DNA of 64,000 nucleotides from DATBLE01 sp963808815 (GCA_963808815.1 CAWEGI010000016.1:124001-188000), one strand, 5' to 3'; counted from the stretch's first letter, positions 1 through 8,261 are shown. Made by a program: numbers and translations. Notes: generated by a model not told the origin, from the sequence alone.

Positions 1-1
1 C

Positions 2-76
2 CCGGTCCCACGCGGGAACCTGATCGGCGAGGTCTTCGCCGTCTACTGGCCGCCCAATCGCCTCGGCTTCAGATAG
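2..76 (+). CDS. lepB: Signal peptidase I, C-terminal end (partial)
   Basis: Only the last 24 codons lie in the window, ending with TAG at 74-76. The peptide has the pattern VPRGNLIG...VYWPPNRLGF, which matches the C-terminus of Gram-positive-type signal peptidase I (GK..IYWP..RIG). That enzyme is a membrane serine protease that removes signal peptides from exported proteins. In actinobacteria lepB commonly sits beside rplS and rnhB, as here. The catalytic Ser/Lys region is outside the window, so the call rests on the tail motif plus gene context. Confidence 0.65.
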   Translation, partial: PVPRGNLIGEVFAVYWPPNRLGFR

Positions 77-100
77 CGGGGGAACCCGTGGTTCCCCCGC
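76..100. repeat. Post-stop hairpin, copy 1 of a dispersed repeat
   Basis: Inverted repeat GCGGGGGAAC / GTTCCCCCGC (76-85 and 91-100) with a 5-base loop, starting on the last base of the lepB stop codon. It resembles the hairpins at 3166-3192 and 37785-37813, which also follow stop codons. It lacks a U-tract, so it could be a transcript-end stabiliser or a GC-type terminator. Confidence 0.6.
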
Positions 101-194
101 CGGCCCTCTCCTCCGCTCGCTCGCTGCGCGCGCATCGGTGGCTGACCGGGCGCGGCAGCCGGCCGCGCCCGCACCGGTCGGTCGCTGCGGCGTA

Positions 195-578
195 ATGGTC
201 GCGATCCGGCTCGACCACTGCGTCATCGCCGTCTCCGACTGGGAGCGGTCGAACCGCTTCTATCACGACATCCTCGGTGCCGAGCTCGTCGAGCTGGACA
301 AGGGGCGGTATGCCTACCGTTTCGGGGCACAGCAGTTGAACGTCCATGGTCCGGGAAGCGAGCCGCACCCGCGCGCGGCCGACCCTGTGCGCCCGGGGAA
401 CAGCGACCTCTGCTTTCTCTGGGAGGGGCCGATCGAAGAAGCAGTGGAACATCTGCGCCACGAGCTGGTGGAGGTCGAGCTCGGCCCCGTCGAGCGAACC
501 GGCGCGCGCGGAACCGGGACGAGCGTCTACTTCCGGGACCCGGACGGGACGCTCCTCGAGCTCATCTCGTACGGCTGA
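195..578 (+). CDS. VOC (glyoxalase/bleomycin-resistance) family protein
   Basis: A 127-residue single VOC unit. It opens with the beta-strand IRLDHCVIAV (metal-ligand His at about residue 6) and ends with RDPDGTLLELIS, whose Glu is the usual second metal ligand of the beta-alpha-beta-beta-beta fold. These small proteins act as metal-dependent isomerases, dioxygenases or resistance proteins. The substrate cannot be read from the sequence. ATG 195 was chosen over GTG 138 because the fold begins directly there. It lies between lepB and rplS in the same direction. Confidence 0.75.
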   Translation: MVAIRLDHCVIAVSDWERSNRFYHDILGAELVELDKGRYAYRFGAQQLNVHGPGSEPHPRAADPVRPGNSDLCFLWEGPIEEAVEHLRHELVEVELGPVERTGARGTGTSVYFRDPDGTLLELISYG

Positions 579-619
579 CTTTCGCTACCATTCCGCGTCG
601 GCTCTCGGGCCGTCCTCCT

Positions 620-1192
620 ATGAGCAAGACGATCGAGCTCCTCGAGCAGCGTCAGCTGCGCAAAGACCGGCCCCGGTTCAAGGCCGGCGATTCCGTCCGC
701 GTCCATTTCCAGGTGATCGAGGGTCAGCGTCGACGTATCCAGGTGTTCGAGGGGATCGTGATCAAGCGGCAGGGCGCCGGCGTGCGCGAGACCTTCACCG
801 TGCGCAAACAGTCGTTCGGCGTCGGGGTCGAGCGGACGTTCCCGCTGCACTCGCCCAAGATCGAGAAGATCGAGGTCACCCAGATCGGCGACGTGAACCG
901 CGCGAAGCTCTACTACTTGCGCGAGAAAGTGGGGAAGAAGGCGCGCGTCAGGGCTGTTCAGCGGAGGGACAAGCTAAGCTCGCCCGATGGGGTCGCGGAG
1001 GCCGGCGAGGAGCTCGAAGAGGCTGCAGCCGAGCCGGACGAGCCCGTCGCCGAGTCCACCGACGACACCGCCGAGCCCGGTACGGACGAGTCTGTCGCCG
1101 AAGCTGCCGAGTCTGCCGTCGAAGCTGAAGGCGAGCCGGACGCGGCCGCCGAGCCAGAGGCAGAAGCAGAGACCGGGAAAGAGGCTTCTTAG
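620..1192 (+). CDS. rplS: 50S ribosomal protein L19 with acidic C-terminal extension
   Basis: Residues 1-115 are a typical L19 (motifs FKAGDSVRVH, IQVFEGIVI, FPLHSPKIEKIEV, RAKLYYLR). L19 lies at the 30S-50S interface. Family members are usually about 115 residues, but this one has 190. The extra 75 residues are almost all Ala, Glu, Pro, Asp and Val, giving a strongly acidic, probably disordered tail. The last 206 bases overlap the open frame of rnhB. The tail has natural-looking acidic composition, while the overlapping rnhB extension is Ser/Pro/Arg-rich, so the L19 tail is the more credible reading. Confidence 0.92.
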   Translation: MSKTIELLEQRQLRKDRPRFKAGDSVRVHFQVIEGQRRRIQVFEGIVIKRQGAGVRETFTVRKQSFGVGVERTFPLHSPKIEKIEVTQIGDVNRAKLYYLREKVGKKARVRAVQRRDKLSSPDGVAEAGEELEEAAAEPDEPVAESTDDTAEPGTDESVAEAAESAVEAEGEPDAAAEPEAEAETGKEAS

Positions 1193-1826
1193 CTTCGACC
1201 GTCGGCTCGGCGCCCGGTTCGTCGCCGGCGCCGACGAGGCAGGGCGTGGCTCGCTTGCCGGGCCGCTCGTGGTCGCCGGGGTGCTGCTCGACTACGGACG
1301 TCTGCGCGACCACCGGGTCCGGCCGCTCGCGCTCCTGAACGACTCCAAGCAGGTCCCCGCCGAGCGCCGCGAGGAGCTCTTCCGGGCGATCCTCGGATGC
1401 GCCGACCGCGTCGCGGTCCGCGTGATCTCGAACGGGGAGATCGACCGCGTCGGCCTGCACCGCTCCAACCTCGCCGGGCTGCGCTCGGTGCTCTGGGAGC
1501 TGAGTCCGCCGGCGGAGGCGTGTCTCGTGGACGGCTTCCGGCTGGGGCCTGCCGCCCCCACCCACACTGCGGTCGTCGACGGCGACGAGCGGAGCGCCGC
1601 GATCGCCGCGGCGTCGGTGATCGCGAAGGTGACGCGTGACCGGCTGATGCGGAGGATGGATGCGCTCTTTCCGCACTACGGCTTCGTCTCCCACGTCGGC
1701 TACATCACCCCGGCGCACTCGGCGGTGGTCCGCGACCTCGGTCCCTGCGAGATCCACCGGCGCTCGTTCCAGGCCCTCTGCTACCTCCCCGACGCCGACG
1801 CGCTCGCCGCCGTCGACCCGGAGTAA
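987..1826 (+). CDS. rnhB: Ribonuclease HII (start unresolved)
   Basis: Cleaves the RNA strand of RNA-DNA hybrids and removes single ribonucleotides from DNA. The core has the signature AGADEAGRG (catalytic Asp-Glu at about residues 83-84 of this frame), then LVDGF and ASVIAKVTRD, covering the full type-2 fold to the end. The conserved part starts near 1185. The only ATG upstream is at 987, inside rplS. Between 987 and the core there are only CTG codons (for example 1125) and no ATG/GTG/TTG. The first 65 residues are low-complexity and probably not translated. The true start is either non-standard or hidden by a sequence error. Confidence 0.88.
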   Translation: MGSRRPARSSKRLQPSRTSPSPSPPTTPPSPVRTSLSPKLPSLPSKLKASRTRPPSQRQKQRPGKRLLSFDRRLGARFVAGADEAGRGSLAGPLVVAGVLLDYGRLRDHRVRPLALLNDSKQVPAERREELFRAILGCADRVAVRVISNGEIDRVGLHRSNLAGLRSVLWELSPPAEACLVDGFRLGPAAPTHTAVVDGDERSAAIAAASVIAKVTRDRLMRRMDALFPHYGFVSHVGYITPAHSAVVRDLGPCEIHRRSFQALCYLPDADALAAVDPE

Positions 1827-2154
1827 GGGGCGCTCCGCCGAGCGGCGTGCCCGGCTGCACTACCGCCTGCGCGGCTACCGGCTGATCGGCTCGAACGTCT
1901 GGGCGGGCGGCTACGAGCTCGATCTCGTGCTGCGCCGGGGCCGCCGGCTCGTGTTCTGCGAGGTGAAGGCGAAAGGCGGGCCGGGCTTCGGCGATCCGCT
2001 GGAGATGATCACCTCCGAGAAGCTCCGGCGGCTCGCGCAGGCGGGCGAGAGCTGGCTCGCAACTCATCCCGAGGCGGCCGCGCTCGAAATCGCATACGAG
2101 GCCGTGGCGTTGCGCTGCGGACGTCGATTACAACGGGTCCCTCTGGTACTCTGA
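1660..2154 (+). CDS. yraN: UPF0102/YraN endonuclease-like protein (start unresolved)
   Basis: From about 1827 the frame encodes the YraN family: GRSAERRARLHYRLRGY, then YELDLVLRRG and VFCEVKAK, the E...D...EVK pattern of a PD-(D/E)XK nuclease fold. YraN is widely conserved beside rnhB and dprA, with unclear cellular role. The family is about 120 residues. Using the only in-frame start codon (ATG 1660) gives 164 residues and a 167-base overlap with rnhB. No ATG/GTG/TTG lies near the expected N-terminus at 1815-1827, so the start is uncertain, as for rnhB just upstream. Confidence 0.8.
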   Translation: MRSFRTTASSPTSATSPRRTRRWSATSVPARSTGARSRPSATSPTPTRSPPSTRSKGRSAERRARLHYRLRGYRLIGSNVWAGGYELDLVLRRGRRLVFCEVKAKGGPGFGDPLEMITSEKLRRLAQAGESWLATHPEAAALEIAYEAVALRCGRRLQRVPLVL

Positions 2155-2290
2155 CCCTGCCGAGGGGCACTATCCCCGAACGGGCGTCACTCGTCAGAAC
2201 GGTCGCAAGACCCGGGTGCGCCGGCCGTGGCAGGCGGCGGGAGAAACCTTCGGCTGACAAGCGCATATTGCGTCAGCCGAAAGGAGTCCC
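2155..2290 (+). promoter_or_regulatory. Structured 5' leader of htpX with Shine-Dalgarno in a hairpin
   Basis: The 136 bases between yraN and htpX hold several potential RNA stems: GGGG/CCCC at 2164-2177, and GGTC-GCAA-GACC at 2201-2212 (a GNRA tetraloop). A 12-bp stem follows, with arms 2247-2258 (CCTTCGGCTGAC) and 2272-2284 (GTCAGCCGAAAGG, one A bulged). The 3' arm includes most of the Shine-Dalgarno AAAGGAG (2280-2286) that serves GTG 2291, so ribosome access should depend on opening the stem. I could not match it to a known riboswitch class. Confidence 0.55.
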
Positions 2291-3160
2291 GTGAACGTCA
2301 CCCGAGCAAGTTTCAGCACGAAAGCCCGTACATGGGTCCTCCTCGCGGGGCTCACCGCACTGTTCATCGGCGTGGGCTACGCGATCGGGGGAGCCGCGCT
2401 CTGGTTCTTCGTCCTCTTCTCCGTCTTCATGAACGTGGCGGCGTACTTCTGGTCGGACAAGTTCGCGATCCGCGCCGCCCGGGCCCAGGAGGTCTCCGAG
2501 GCGGAGGCTCCAGACCTGCACAACCTGGTCGGCGAGCTGGCGCAGCTGTACGACGTGCCGAAGCCGCGCGTCTACATGATCCCGTCAGACCAGCCGAACG
2601 CCTTCGCGACGGGGCGGAACCCCGAGCATGCGGCGGTGGCGGTCACCCAGGGGCTGCTCCAGCTCATGCCCCGTGACCAGGTTCGCGGCGTCCTCGCCCA
2701 CGAGTTCTCGCACATCAAGAACCGCGACATCCTCGTGTCCTCGATCGCCGCGATGATCGCCGGCGCGATCTCGGCGATCGGGAACATCTTCTTCTTCATG
2801 AGCATCTTCGGAGACGACGACGACAATCCGCTGGGTGCGATCGGCTGGCTGCTGCTGATCATCATCGCGCCGATCGCCGCCTCGCTGCTCCAGCTCGCGG
2901 TGTCGCGCCAGCGGGAGTACCTCGCGGACGCCACCGCTGCGCGCAAGCTCGGCACGGGCGAGCCGCTCGCCCAGGCGCTCGAGACCCTCGAGCGCGGCCG
3001 GGAGGCGATCCCGATGCAGGTGAACCCCGCGACCGAGGCGCTCTACATCGTCAATCCGCTCAGCGGCAAGGGCGTGACGGCGCTGTTCTCGACCCACCCG
3101 CCGCTCGAGGAGCGGGTCGCGCGGTTGCGCGAGTACGACCGAAACCGCGGGCTCGCCTAG
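2291..3160 (+). CDS. htpX: M48 family membrane metalloprotease HtpX
   Basis: A 289-residue zinc endopeptidase of the cytoplasmic membrane that degrades misfolded membrane proteins. Two hydrophobic segments lie at residues 15-55, the zinc motif HEFSH with the following NRD is near residue 140, two more membrane segments lie at 155-205, and the third ligand region is REYLADATAA. The C-terminus keeps the THPPLEERVARL motif. It starts at GTG 2291 after AAAGGAG. In other bacteria htpX is a heat/envelope-stress gene, which fits the structured leader upstream. Confidence 0.93.
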   Translation: MNVTRASFSTKARTWVLLAGLTALFIGVGYAIGGAALWFFVLFSVFMNVAAYFWSDKFAIRAARAQEVSEAEAPDLHNLVGELAQLYDVPKPRVYMIPSDQPNAFATGRNPEHAAVAVTQGLLQLMPRDQVRGVLAHEFSHIKNRDILVSSIAAMIAGAISAIGNIFFFMSIFGDDDDNPLGAIGWLLLIIIAPIAASLLQLAVSRQREYLADATAARKLGTGEPLAQALETLERGREAIPMQVNPATEALYIVNPLSGKGVTALFSTHPPLEERVARLREYDRNRGLA

Positions 3161-3165
3161 CATGC

Positions 3166-3259
3166 ACGGGGGAAACGGCCGGTTTCCCCCGTGGGCCCCC
3201 TTCCCCAAGAGCTCGCACCCCAGATCGCTCTGCGCCGCGCCCCGCGCATGTCGGGCGCG
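3166..3259. repeat. Post-stop hairpin repeat, copy 2
   Basis: Starts 6 bases after the htpX stop. Arms ACGGGGGAAAC (3166-3176) and GTTTCCCCCGT (3182-3192) flank GGCCG. The downstream sequence GCCCCCTTCC, TCGCACCCCAG and GCATGTCGG is shared in the same order with the copy at 37785-37877, so the repeat unit is about 90 bases and longer than the hairpin. No coding frame runs through it. Confidence 0.65.
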
Positions 3260-3315
3260 GCGGCGGAGCTCGCTGGACCAGGAGTCGGCGCGGATCCGTC
3301 GAACGAAACCGGTGT

Positions 3316-4442
3316 GTGGCGCGGACGCAGGACGCCCTCTACGCCGACATCGACCTCGAGCTCTCGTGGTCCGAGCGCGATCTGCCCGAGCGCGAGCGGA
3401 CGAAGCACGTCCACCGGCTGCATCCCTACCTGGGGAAGTTCATCCCGCAGCTCGTCGAGACACTGCTGGCGCGGTACGTGCCGGCGGGCTGCCGCGTCCT
3501 CGATCCGTTCGCGGGCTCGGGGACGACGCTCGTCCAGTCGCTGGAGAGTGGACGCGAGGCGACGGGGATCGACGTCGCGGCCTTCAATTGCCTGCTGATG
3601 CGGGTCAAGACTGCGCGCTACAACGAGTTCGTGCTCGAGCGCGAGATCAGGGACGCGTTGAGCCGCTTCGAGGATGCCGTCGGCACGTTCCCGGGACCGA
3701 CGCCGCGAACCGGGTTACGTCGGCCACTGGTTCGCTCCGAGAACAGCTGCGGAGCTGCTGGCGTTCCGGGACATCGTCGCCGACTACGCGCATGCGGACG
3801 TCCTGAGCGTCGTGCTCGCGCGGGCGGCTCGCTCCGCGCGGCTGACGGCGCACTACGACCTCGACTTTCCGAAGGAGCCGCAGGCCGAGCCGTACTGGTG
3901 CCACAAGCACAAGCGCGAGTGCCGGCCGGTCGATCGCGCCGACCACTTCCTCCGCCGTTACGCCCTCGACACGCTCGCCAGGCTGAAGGCCTTCGCCCGT
4001 GTCCGCTCGCGTGGGGTGGAGGCGGCGGTGATCCACGGCGACGCCCGTGGGCTGCGCGCTCGAGGGCGCGTTCGACGCGGTCGTCACCTCGCCGCCCTAC
4101 CCGGGCCTGATCGACTACCACGAACAGCATCGCTACGCCTACGAGCTGCTCGGCCTGGACGACAGACGCGAGCTCGAGGTGGGCGCCGCAGCGGCCGGCA
4201 CGAGCAAGCGGGCGCTCGCCGCCTACACCGACGGCATCGTCGACGTGCTGCTCAACGTGAAAGCCTCGCTTCGCCCACGCTCCCCGGTCGCGATCGTCGT
4301 CAACGACCGGCGCGATCTCTATCCCGAGATCCTCGAGCGGGCGGGACTACGCCTCGACCGGCGTCTGCGTCGCCACGTCAACCGGCGCACGGGCCGCCGC
4401 GCCGGCGAGTACTTCGAGGACGTGCTGGTCGCGCGGACCTAG
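3316..4442 (+). pseudogene. DNA adenine/cytosine-N4 methyltransferase, two frameshifts
   Basis: Three consecutive frames spell one methylase. Frame 1 (3316 to about 3710) has HPYLGKFIPQLVETLL and the AdoMet motif DPFAGSGTT followed by ATGIDV. Frame 2 (about 3712-4045) has GYVGHWF and WCHKHKREC. Frame 3 (about 4047-4442) has the catalytic motif TSPPYPGLIDY. Each switch needs one extra base (near 3710 and 4040). Order DPFAGSGTT before TSPPY makes it a beta-class-like amino-methyltransferase. No restriction enzyme is adjacent, so an intact form would be an orphan. Both core motifs survive, so recent inactivation or sequencing error are both possible. Confidence 0.75.
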
Positions 4443-4676
4443 CGCTGCCAGGCGCGCGGCGCTGCGAAGGGCGTCAGTCCACGGATCAGGCGTGCGAAGC
4501 CGCCTTGCCTTCCGCGTGCAGGCGCGGCCTGGTCCGGCCCCCTTGGCAAGAGCTGCTGACATGGGAACGCGATCATCGTGAGAACCAGGGTGTAGAGCTT
4601 CGTCGTCCGCATGCACCGCACGAATCGTCGCGGTTCCGACACAGACGTGAGACGGGTTCGCCGCTTCGATGCGTTT
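4443..4676. other. Non-coding gap before yifB
   Basis: No convincing gene on the plus strand. The minus strand has a 57-codon frame (4612 to 4439) whose first 20 residues look signal-peptide-like, but it has no clear ribosome site. No promoter stands out. Confidence 0.4.
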
Positions 4677-6140
4677 GTGCTCGCCCGCATGCTCACCCAC
4701 ACGCTCGTCGGCCTCGACTCGCGGCGCGTGGAGGTGGAGGCGCACGTCGAGCTCGGCCAACCGGTGTTCACGATCGTCGGCCTCGCCGACCGGGCCTGCC
4801 AGGAGGCGAAGCATCGCGTGCGCAGCGGCATCGCCTCGGCGGAGCTCTTCTGGCCGGCGCGCCGCATCACGGTGAACCTCGCGCCTGCCGACCTCCGCAA
4901 GGAGGGCTCCGGCTTCGACCTTCCGATCGCGCTCGCCGTCCTCGGTGCCTCGCACCAGGTCGCGTCCGAGCTCCTGGCGACCCACGCGGCAGTCGGCGAG
5001 CTCGCCCTCGACGGCCGGATTCGGCCGGTGGGTGGAGTCCTCGCAGCCGCCGAGGGAGCGAGGCGGGCGGGCCTCGAGCGGATGCTCTGCGCCGTCGAGT
5101 CGGCGCCCGAGGCCGCTCTCGCCGGCATCGAGCCGGTACCAGTCGAGCATCTCGCCGAGGCGGCGGCGTACCTTCGGGGCGAGGCCGAGCCGGCGCCGTA
5201 CGAGCCCCGCGCCTTCGGCGACACGGCCTCTCCGGCCCAGCCGGACCTCGCCGACGTCCGCGGGCAGGAACGCGCCCGTCGGGCGCTCGAGCTGGCGGCC
5301 GCCGGCGGCCACAACCTGCTCCTCGCCGGCCCGCCGGGGACCGGCAAGACGATGCTGGCCCGCCGCCTCCCCGGCCTCCTGCCGCCGCTCGGCCCCGACG
5401 AGGCGCTCGAGGTGACGAGGATCCACTCCGTCGCGGGGCTTCTGGCGCCCGAGCGGCCGCTCGTGCGCGACCCGCCGTTCAGGGCGCCGCATCACAGCGC
5501 CTCGATGGCGGCGATCGTCGGGGGCGGCCGCTCGGCCCGCCCCGGCGAGGTCAGCCTGGCTCACCGGGGCGTGCTGCTGCTCGACGAGCTGCCGGAATTC
5601 ATACGCCCGGCTCTCGAGGCGCTTCGTCAGCCCCTCGAGGACGGGGTGGTCAGCGTGGCGCGGGCAGAGGGTCGGGCGGTCTATCCGGCCAGGTTCCAGC
5701 TCGTCGGCACCATGAACCTCTGCCCCTGCGGGGCGCGAGGCGATCCGGCGATCGAGTGCTCGTGCTCTCCACAACGGCTCGCGTCGTTCCGCGACAAGCT
5801 CTCGAGGGCGCTCCTCGACCGCTTCGACCTCGTCGTCACGGTCCCGCGTCCGCGGGCCGGCGAGCTCGCCGCCGGCCCGTCGGAGGCGTCCGCGGTGGTT
5901 GCCGAGCGGGTGGATGCCGCCCGTGAGCTCCTTGCCGTCCACTCGCCCAGACGGACGGAGGAGGCCGAGGAGCTGCTCTCTCGTGCAGTCGAGCGCCTGC
6001 CGCTCTCGGGCCGGGGCCGGGCCCGCGTCGGCCGGGTTGCCCGAACGGTGGCAGCTCTCGCCGGCTCCGACGCGGTAAAGCCCGAGCATGTCGCCGAGTC
6101 GCTCGCCTATCGCTCGCCGCGCGAGCTGGAGCCGATGTGA
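4677..6140 (+). CDS. yifB: YifB/ComM-type Mg-chelatase-like AAA ATPase
   Basis: 487 residues, the normal family length. The N-terminal ChlI-type domain (TIVGLADRACQEAKHRVRSG, ITVNLAPADLRKEG) is followed by an AAA+ core with Walker A GPPGTGKT (about residue 220), Walker B LLLDELPEF, and the Cys-rich MNLCPCG...CSCS insert. Its ComM homologue is a branch-migration helicase aiding integration of incoming DNA in natural transformation. GTG 4677 gives the usual MLxxxTHTLVGLD start; a further upstream ATG at 4611 adds non-conserved residues. It overlaps dprA by 4 bases, consistent with co-translation. Confidence 0.92.
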   Translation: MLARMLTHTLVGLDSRRVEVEAHVELGQPVFTIVGLADRACQEAKHRVRSGIASAELFWPARRITVNLAPADLRKEGSGFDLPIALAVLGASHQVASELLATHAAVGELALDGRIRPVGGVLAAAEGARRAGLERMLCAVESAPEAALAGIEPVPVEHLAEAAAYLRGEAEPAPYEPRAFGDTASPAQPDLADVRGQERARRALELAAAGGHNLLLAGPPGTGKTMLARRLPGLLPPLGPDEALEVTRIHSVAGLLAPERPLVRDPPFRAPHHSASMAAIVGGGRSARPGEVSLAHRGVLLLDELPEFIRPALEALRQPLEDGVVSVARAEGRAVYPARFQLVGTMNLCPCGARGDPAIECSCSPQRLASFRDKLSRALLDRFDLVVTVPRPRAGELAAGPSEASAVVAERVDAARELLAVHSPRRTEEAEELLSRAVERLPLSGRGRARVGRVARTVAALAGSDAVKPEHVAESLAYRSPRELEPM

Positions 6141-7225
6141 GAGACAAAGCCGAGTACGAAGGCGACAGCGAAGCTGTAGGCCTTGATGCGAGGCGACGTC
6201 GTGACGCCGAAGGCGTCAGTGACGAAGCGGCAGTCGCGGGCGAGCTCGCCCTCGCGGCGTTCGCCGCCGAAACCGGCCGCCACGTCCTCTCCGAGCCGAG
6301 CGACGTCCGATACGCACGCTTCTGCAGGCGCTTCGACGAGGAGGCGTTTCGGGTCAGGCTGGCCGCGGCGGGAATGCGCTGGCTCGGCCGCTCGGATCCT
6401 GCCTTCCCGTCGTCGCTCCGCTCGATCTTCGACCCGCCCGTCGGCCTCTTCCTCCGCGGAGGCGGGGATGCCGCGCTGCTCGAGCGACCCGCGGTCGCCA
6501 TCGTCGGCGCCCGCGCCTGCTCGCCGTACGGCTCACATGTCGCGCGCACCTTCGGCCGGGAGCTCGCGGCCGCAGGTCTGGTGGTCGTCAGCGGCATGGC
6601 GCGTGGGGTGGACGGGGAGGCGCACCGCGGCGCCCTCGACGCCGGCGGTGTCACCGTCGCCGTCCTCGGCTGCGGGGTCGACTGCAACTACCCGGCCGCG
6701 CACGCGGAGCTCGCCCGGCGGATCTGCGGCAGCGGGCTGGTCGTCTCCGAGTATGCGCCCGGAGTGGAGCCGTCGCCGTGGCGGTTCCCGGCACGGAACA
6801 GAATCGTCGCCGGTCTCGCCCAGGCGACCGTGGTGGTCGAAGCGCGCGAGAAGAGTGGCGCGCTGATCACCGCCGATCTCGCACTCGAGGAAGGGCGCGA
6901 GGTGTTCACGGTTCCCGGCGAGATCTCGTCGGCGCTGTCTGCCGGGACGAATGCGCTGCTTCGGCTCGGCGCGACTGCGGCAACCTCCGCCGCCGACGTG
7001 CTCGAGTCCTTCGGCCTGGTGGGCAGGGACTGCGCGACACAGGCCCTCTCCCCGGCCGCCGAGGCGGTGCTCGCGCGCGTCGGCGACGGCCCGGCCTCCG
7101 CCGACGAGCTGGCGCGTGCGCTCGGGCTCGACGCCGGCACCGTGGCGGCCGCTCTGGCGGAGCTCGATCTACACGAACTCCTTACGGAAACTTCAGGGAT
7201 CTATCGAGCGACGTCGCGACCATGA
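6137..7225 (+). CDS. dprA: DNA-processing protein DprA
   Basis: 362 residues. DprA loads RecA on incoming single-stranded DNA. A Rossmann-like core carries AIVGARACSPYG, SGMARGVDGEAHRGAL, VLGCGVDCNYP and RNRIVAGL. The C-terminal 60 residues form the winged-helix DML1 domain. GTG 6137 overlaps the yifB stop. The first 60 residues, containing many Arg/Asp/Glu, are weakly conserved, and the real start could be slightly further in. Together with yifB it forms a transformation/recombination pair, though no uptake machinery lies in this window. Confidence 0.93.
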   Translation: MRDKAEYEGDSEAVGLDARRRRDAEGVSDEAAVAGELALAAFAAETGRHVLSEPSDVRYARFCRRFDEEAFRVRLAAAGMRWLGRSDPAFPSSLRSIFDPPVGLFLRGGGDAALLERPAVAIVGARACSPYGSHVARTFGRELAAAGLVVVSGMARGVDGEAHRGALDAGGVTVAVLGCGVDCNYPAAHAELARRICGSGLVVSEYAPGVEPSPWRFPARNRIVAGLAQATVVVEAREKSGALITADLALEEGREVFTVPGEISSALSAGTNALLRLGATAATSAADVLESFGLVGRDCATQALSPAAEAVLARVGDGPASADELARALGLDAGTVAAALAELDLHELLTETSGIYRATSRP

Positions 7226-7229
7226 GGTC

Positions 7230-8261
7230 ATGCGCGCCGTCGCGATCGCTGCCCTGCTCCTCGCCGTCTCGGTCCCGGCGGCGGCCGCGCCTGGTCCCGC
7301 CGCGCACGTCAAGAACACGAATGGTTGGATCGAGGCGATCGCGATGGACGGGTCACGGCTCGCCTACGCGGTGAAGGGCGGCTCGACGTGCACGCGGGTC
7401 TTCGCCTGGAACGTCCTGAACGGCAGCGCAGCGAGCGTCAGCGGCCGGGGCACGTGCGCGGCCGATTCGACCAGCACCGGCGGCGGCGTCACGGAGATCG
7501 CCGTCGCGGGGACACGCCTCGCCTGGATCGTCAACATGGGCGGGAACACGGAGAGCGCCGACCTCCTGTACACGGCCTCGGTCCCGCGGCCACGGGAGAA
7601 GCTGGTCGCCAATGTGCTTCGCACCGGAGACGTCGACGGCTCGCTGACGGGAGGGTGGCTCGGCGGTCTCGTCGGAAGCGGCGACCGAATCGCGGTCGAC
7701 CAGTTCACCACGAACGCCACCGGAACGATCGCGACCGCAGCTCTCAGGCGCCTCGACCCGGAGCCGACCACTATCGTCGCGGGCAAGGGGACGCTCAGCC
7801 CTGCCTCGCTCGACCTTCACCGGATCGCGGTGCTCCGCTCCGACGGGAAGATCGTGCTCTACGACACCGAGACCGGACGGCTGCTGCTGACGGTGACGCC
7901 GAGCTCGGCGCGCGAGGTCGCACTGCGGAAGGACTACATCGTCGTCCTCACCAGGACCCGGACGATCGAGATCTTCAACGCGAGAACCGGTGCGCCCGTG
8001 CGGGCCCTCCGCGTCGCGGCTGGGGCGGCGAAGCTCGATGCCCACTCGGGCATCGCCGCCTACGCCGTCGGGCGCACCGTGCACGTCCTCCGGCTCGCCG
8101 ACGGGAAGGATGCCGTTCTGGCGACCGCCCCGCGCGCGATCGCTGCGCTCCAGATCGAAGGTCCCGGGATCGCCTACGCCTTCAACACCGTCAGGGGAAC
8201 CAGGGACGTCGGTAACCTCGCCTTCGTGCCGATGCGCCGCGCGACCTCCCTGCTGACCTGA
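7230..8261 (+). CDS. Secreted beta-propeller-like protein of unknown function
   Basis: 343 residues with an N-terminal signal peptide (AIAALLLAVSVPAAAAPG, cleavage near residue 20). The rest is made of repeating short beta units (IEAIAMDGSRLAYAV, ITEIAVAGTRLAWIV-like, DLHRIAVLRSDGKIVLYD, HSGIAAYAVGRTVHVLRLADG) that look like WD40/PQQ-type blades. I do not recognise a specific family. It begins 5 bases after dprA and ends overlapping the next gene, so it may be cotranscribed with either. Location is expected to be extracytoplasmic. Confidence 0.7.
   Translation: MRAVAIAALLLAVSVPAAAAPGPAAHVKNTNGWIEAIAMDGSRLAYAVKGGSTCTRVFAWNVLNGSAASVSGRGTCAADSTSTGGGVTEIAVAGTRLAWIVNMGGNTESADLLYTASVPRPREKLVANVLRTGDVDGSLTGGWLGGLVGSGDRIAVDQFTTNATGTIATAALRRLDPEPTTIVAGKGTLSPASLDLHRIAVLRSDGKIVLYDTETGRLLLTVTPSSAREVALRKDYIVVLTRTRTIEIFNARTGAPVRALRVAAGAAKLDAHSGIAAYAVGRTVHVLRLADGKDAVLATAPRAIAALQIEGPGIAYAFNTVRGTRDVGNLAFVPMRRATSLLT

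Noticed and set aside
2155..2246. Known riboswitch class (cobalamin, c-di-AMP ydaO, TPP, SAM) upstream of htpX
   Set aside because: None of the consensus core sequences of these classes could be matched by eye.
4439..4612. 57-codon minus-strand frame starting with a signal-like peptide upstream of yifB
   Set aside because: No ribosome site, and after residue 25 the sequence is Arg/Ala/Pro-rich like an antisense shadow.
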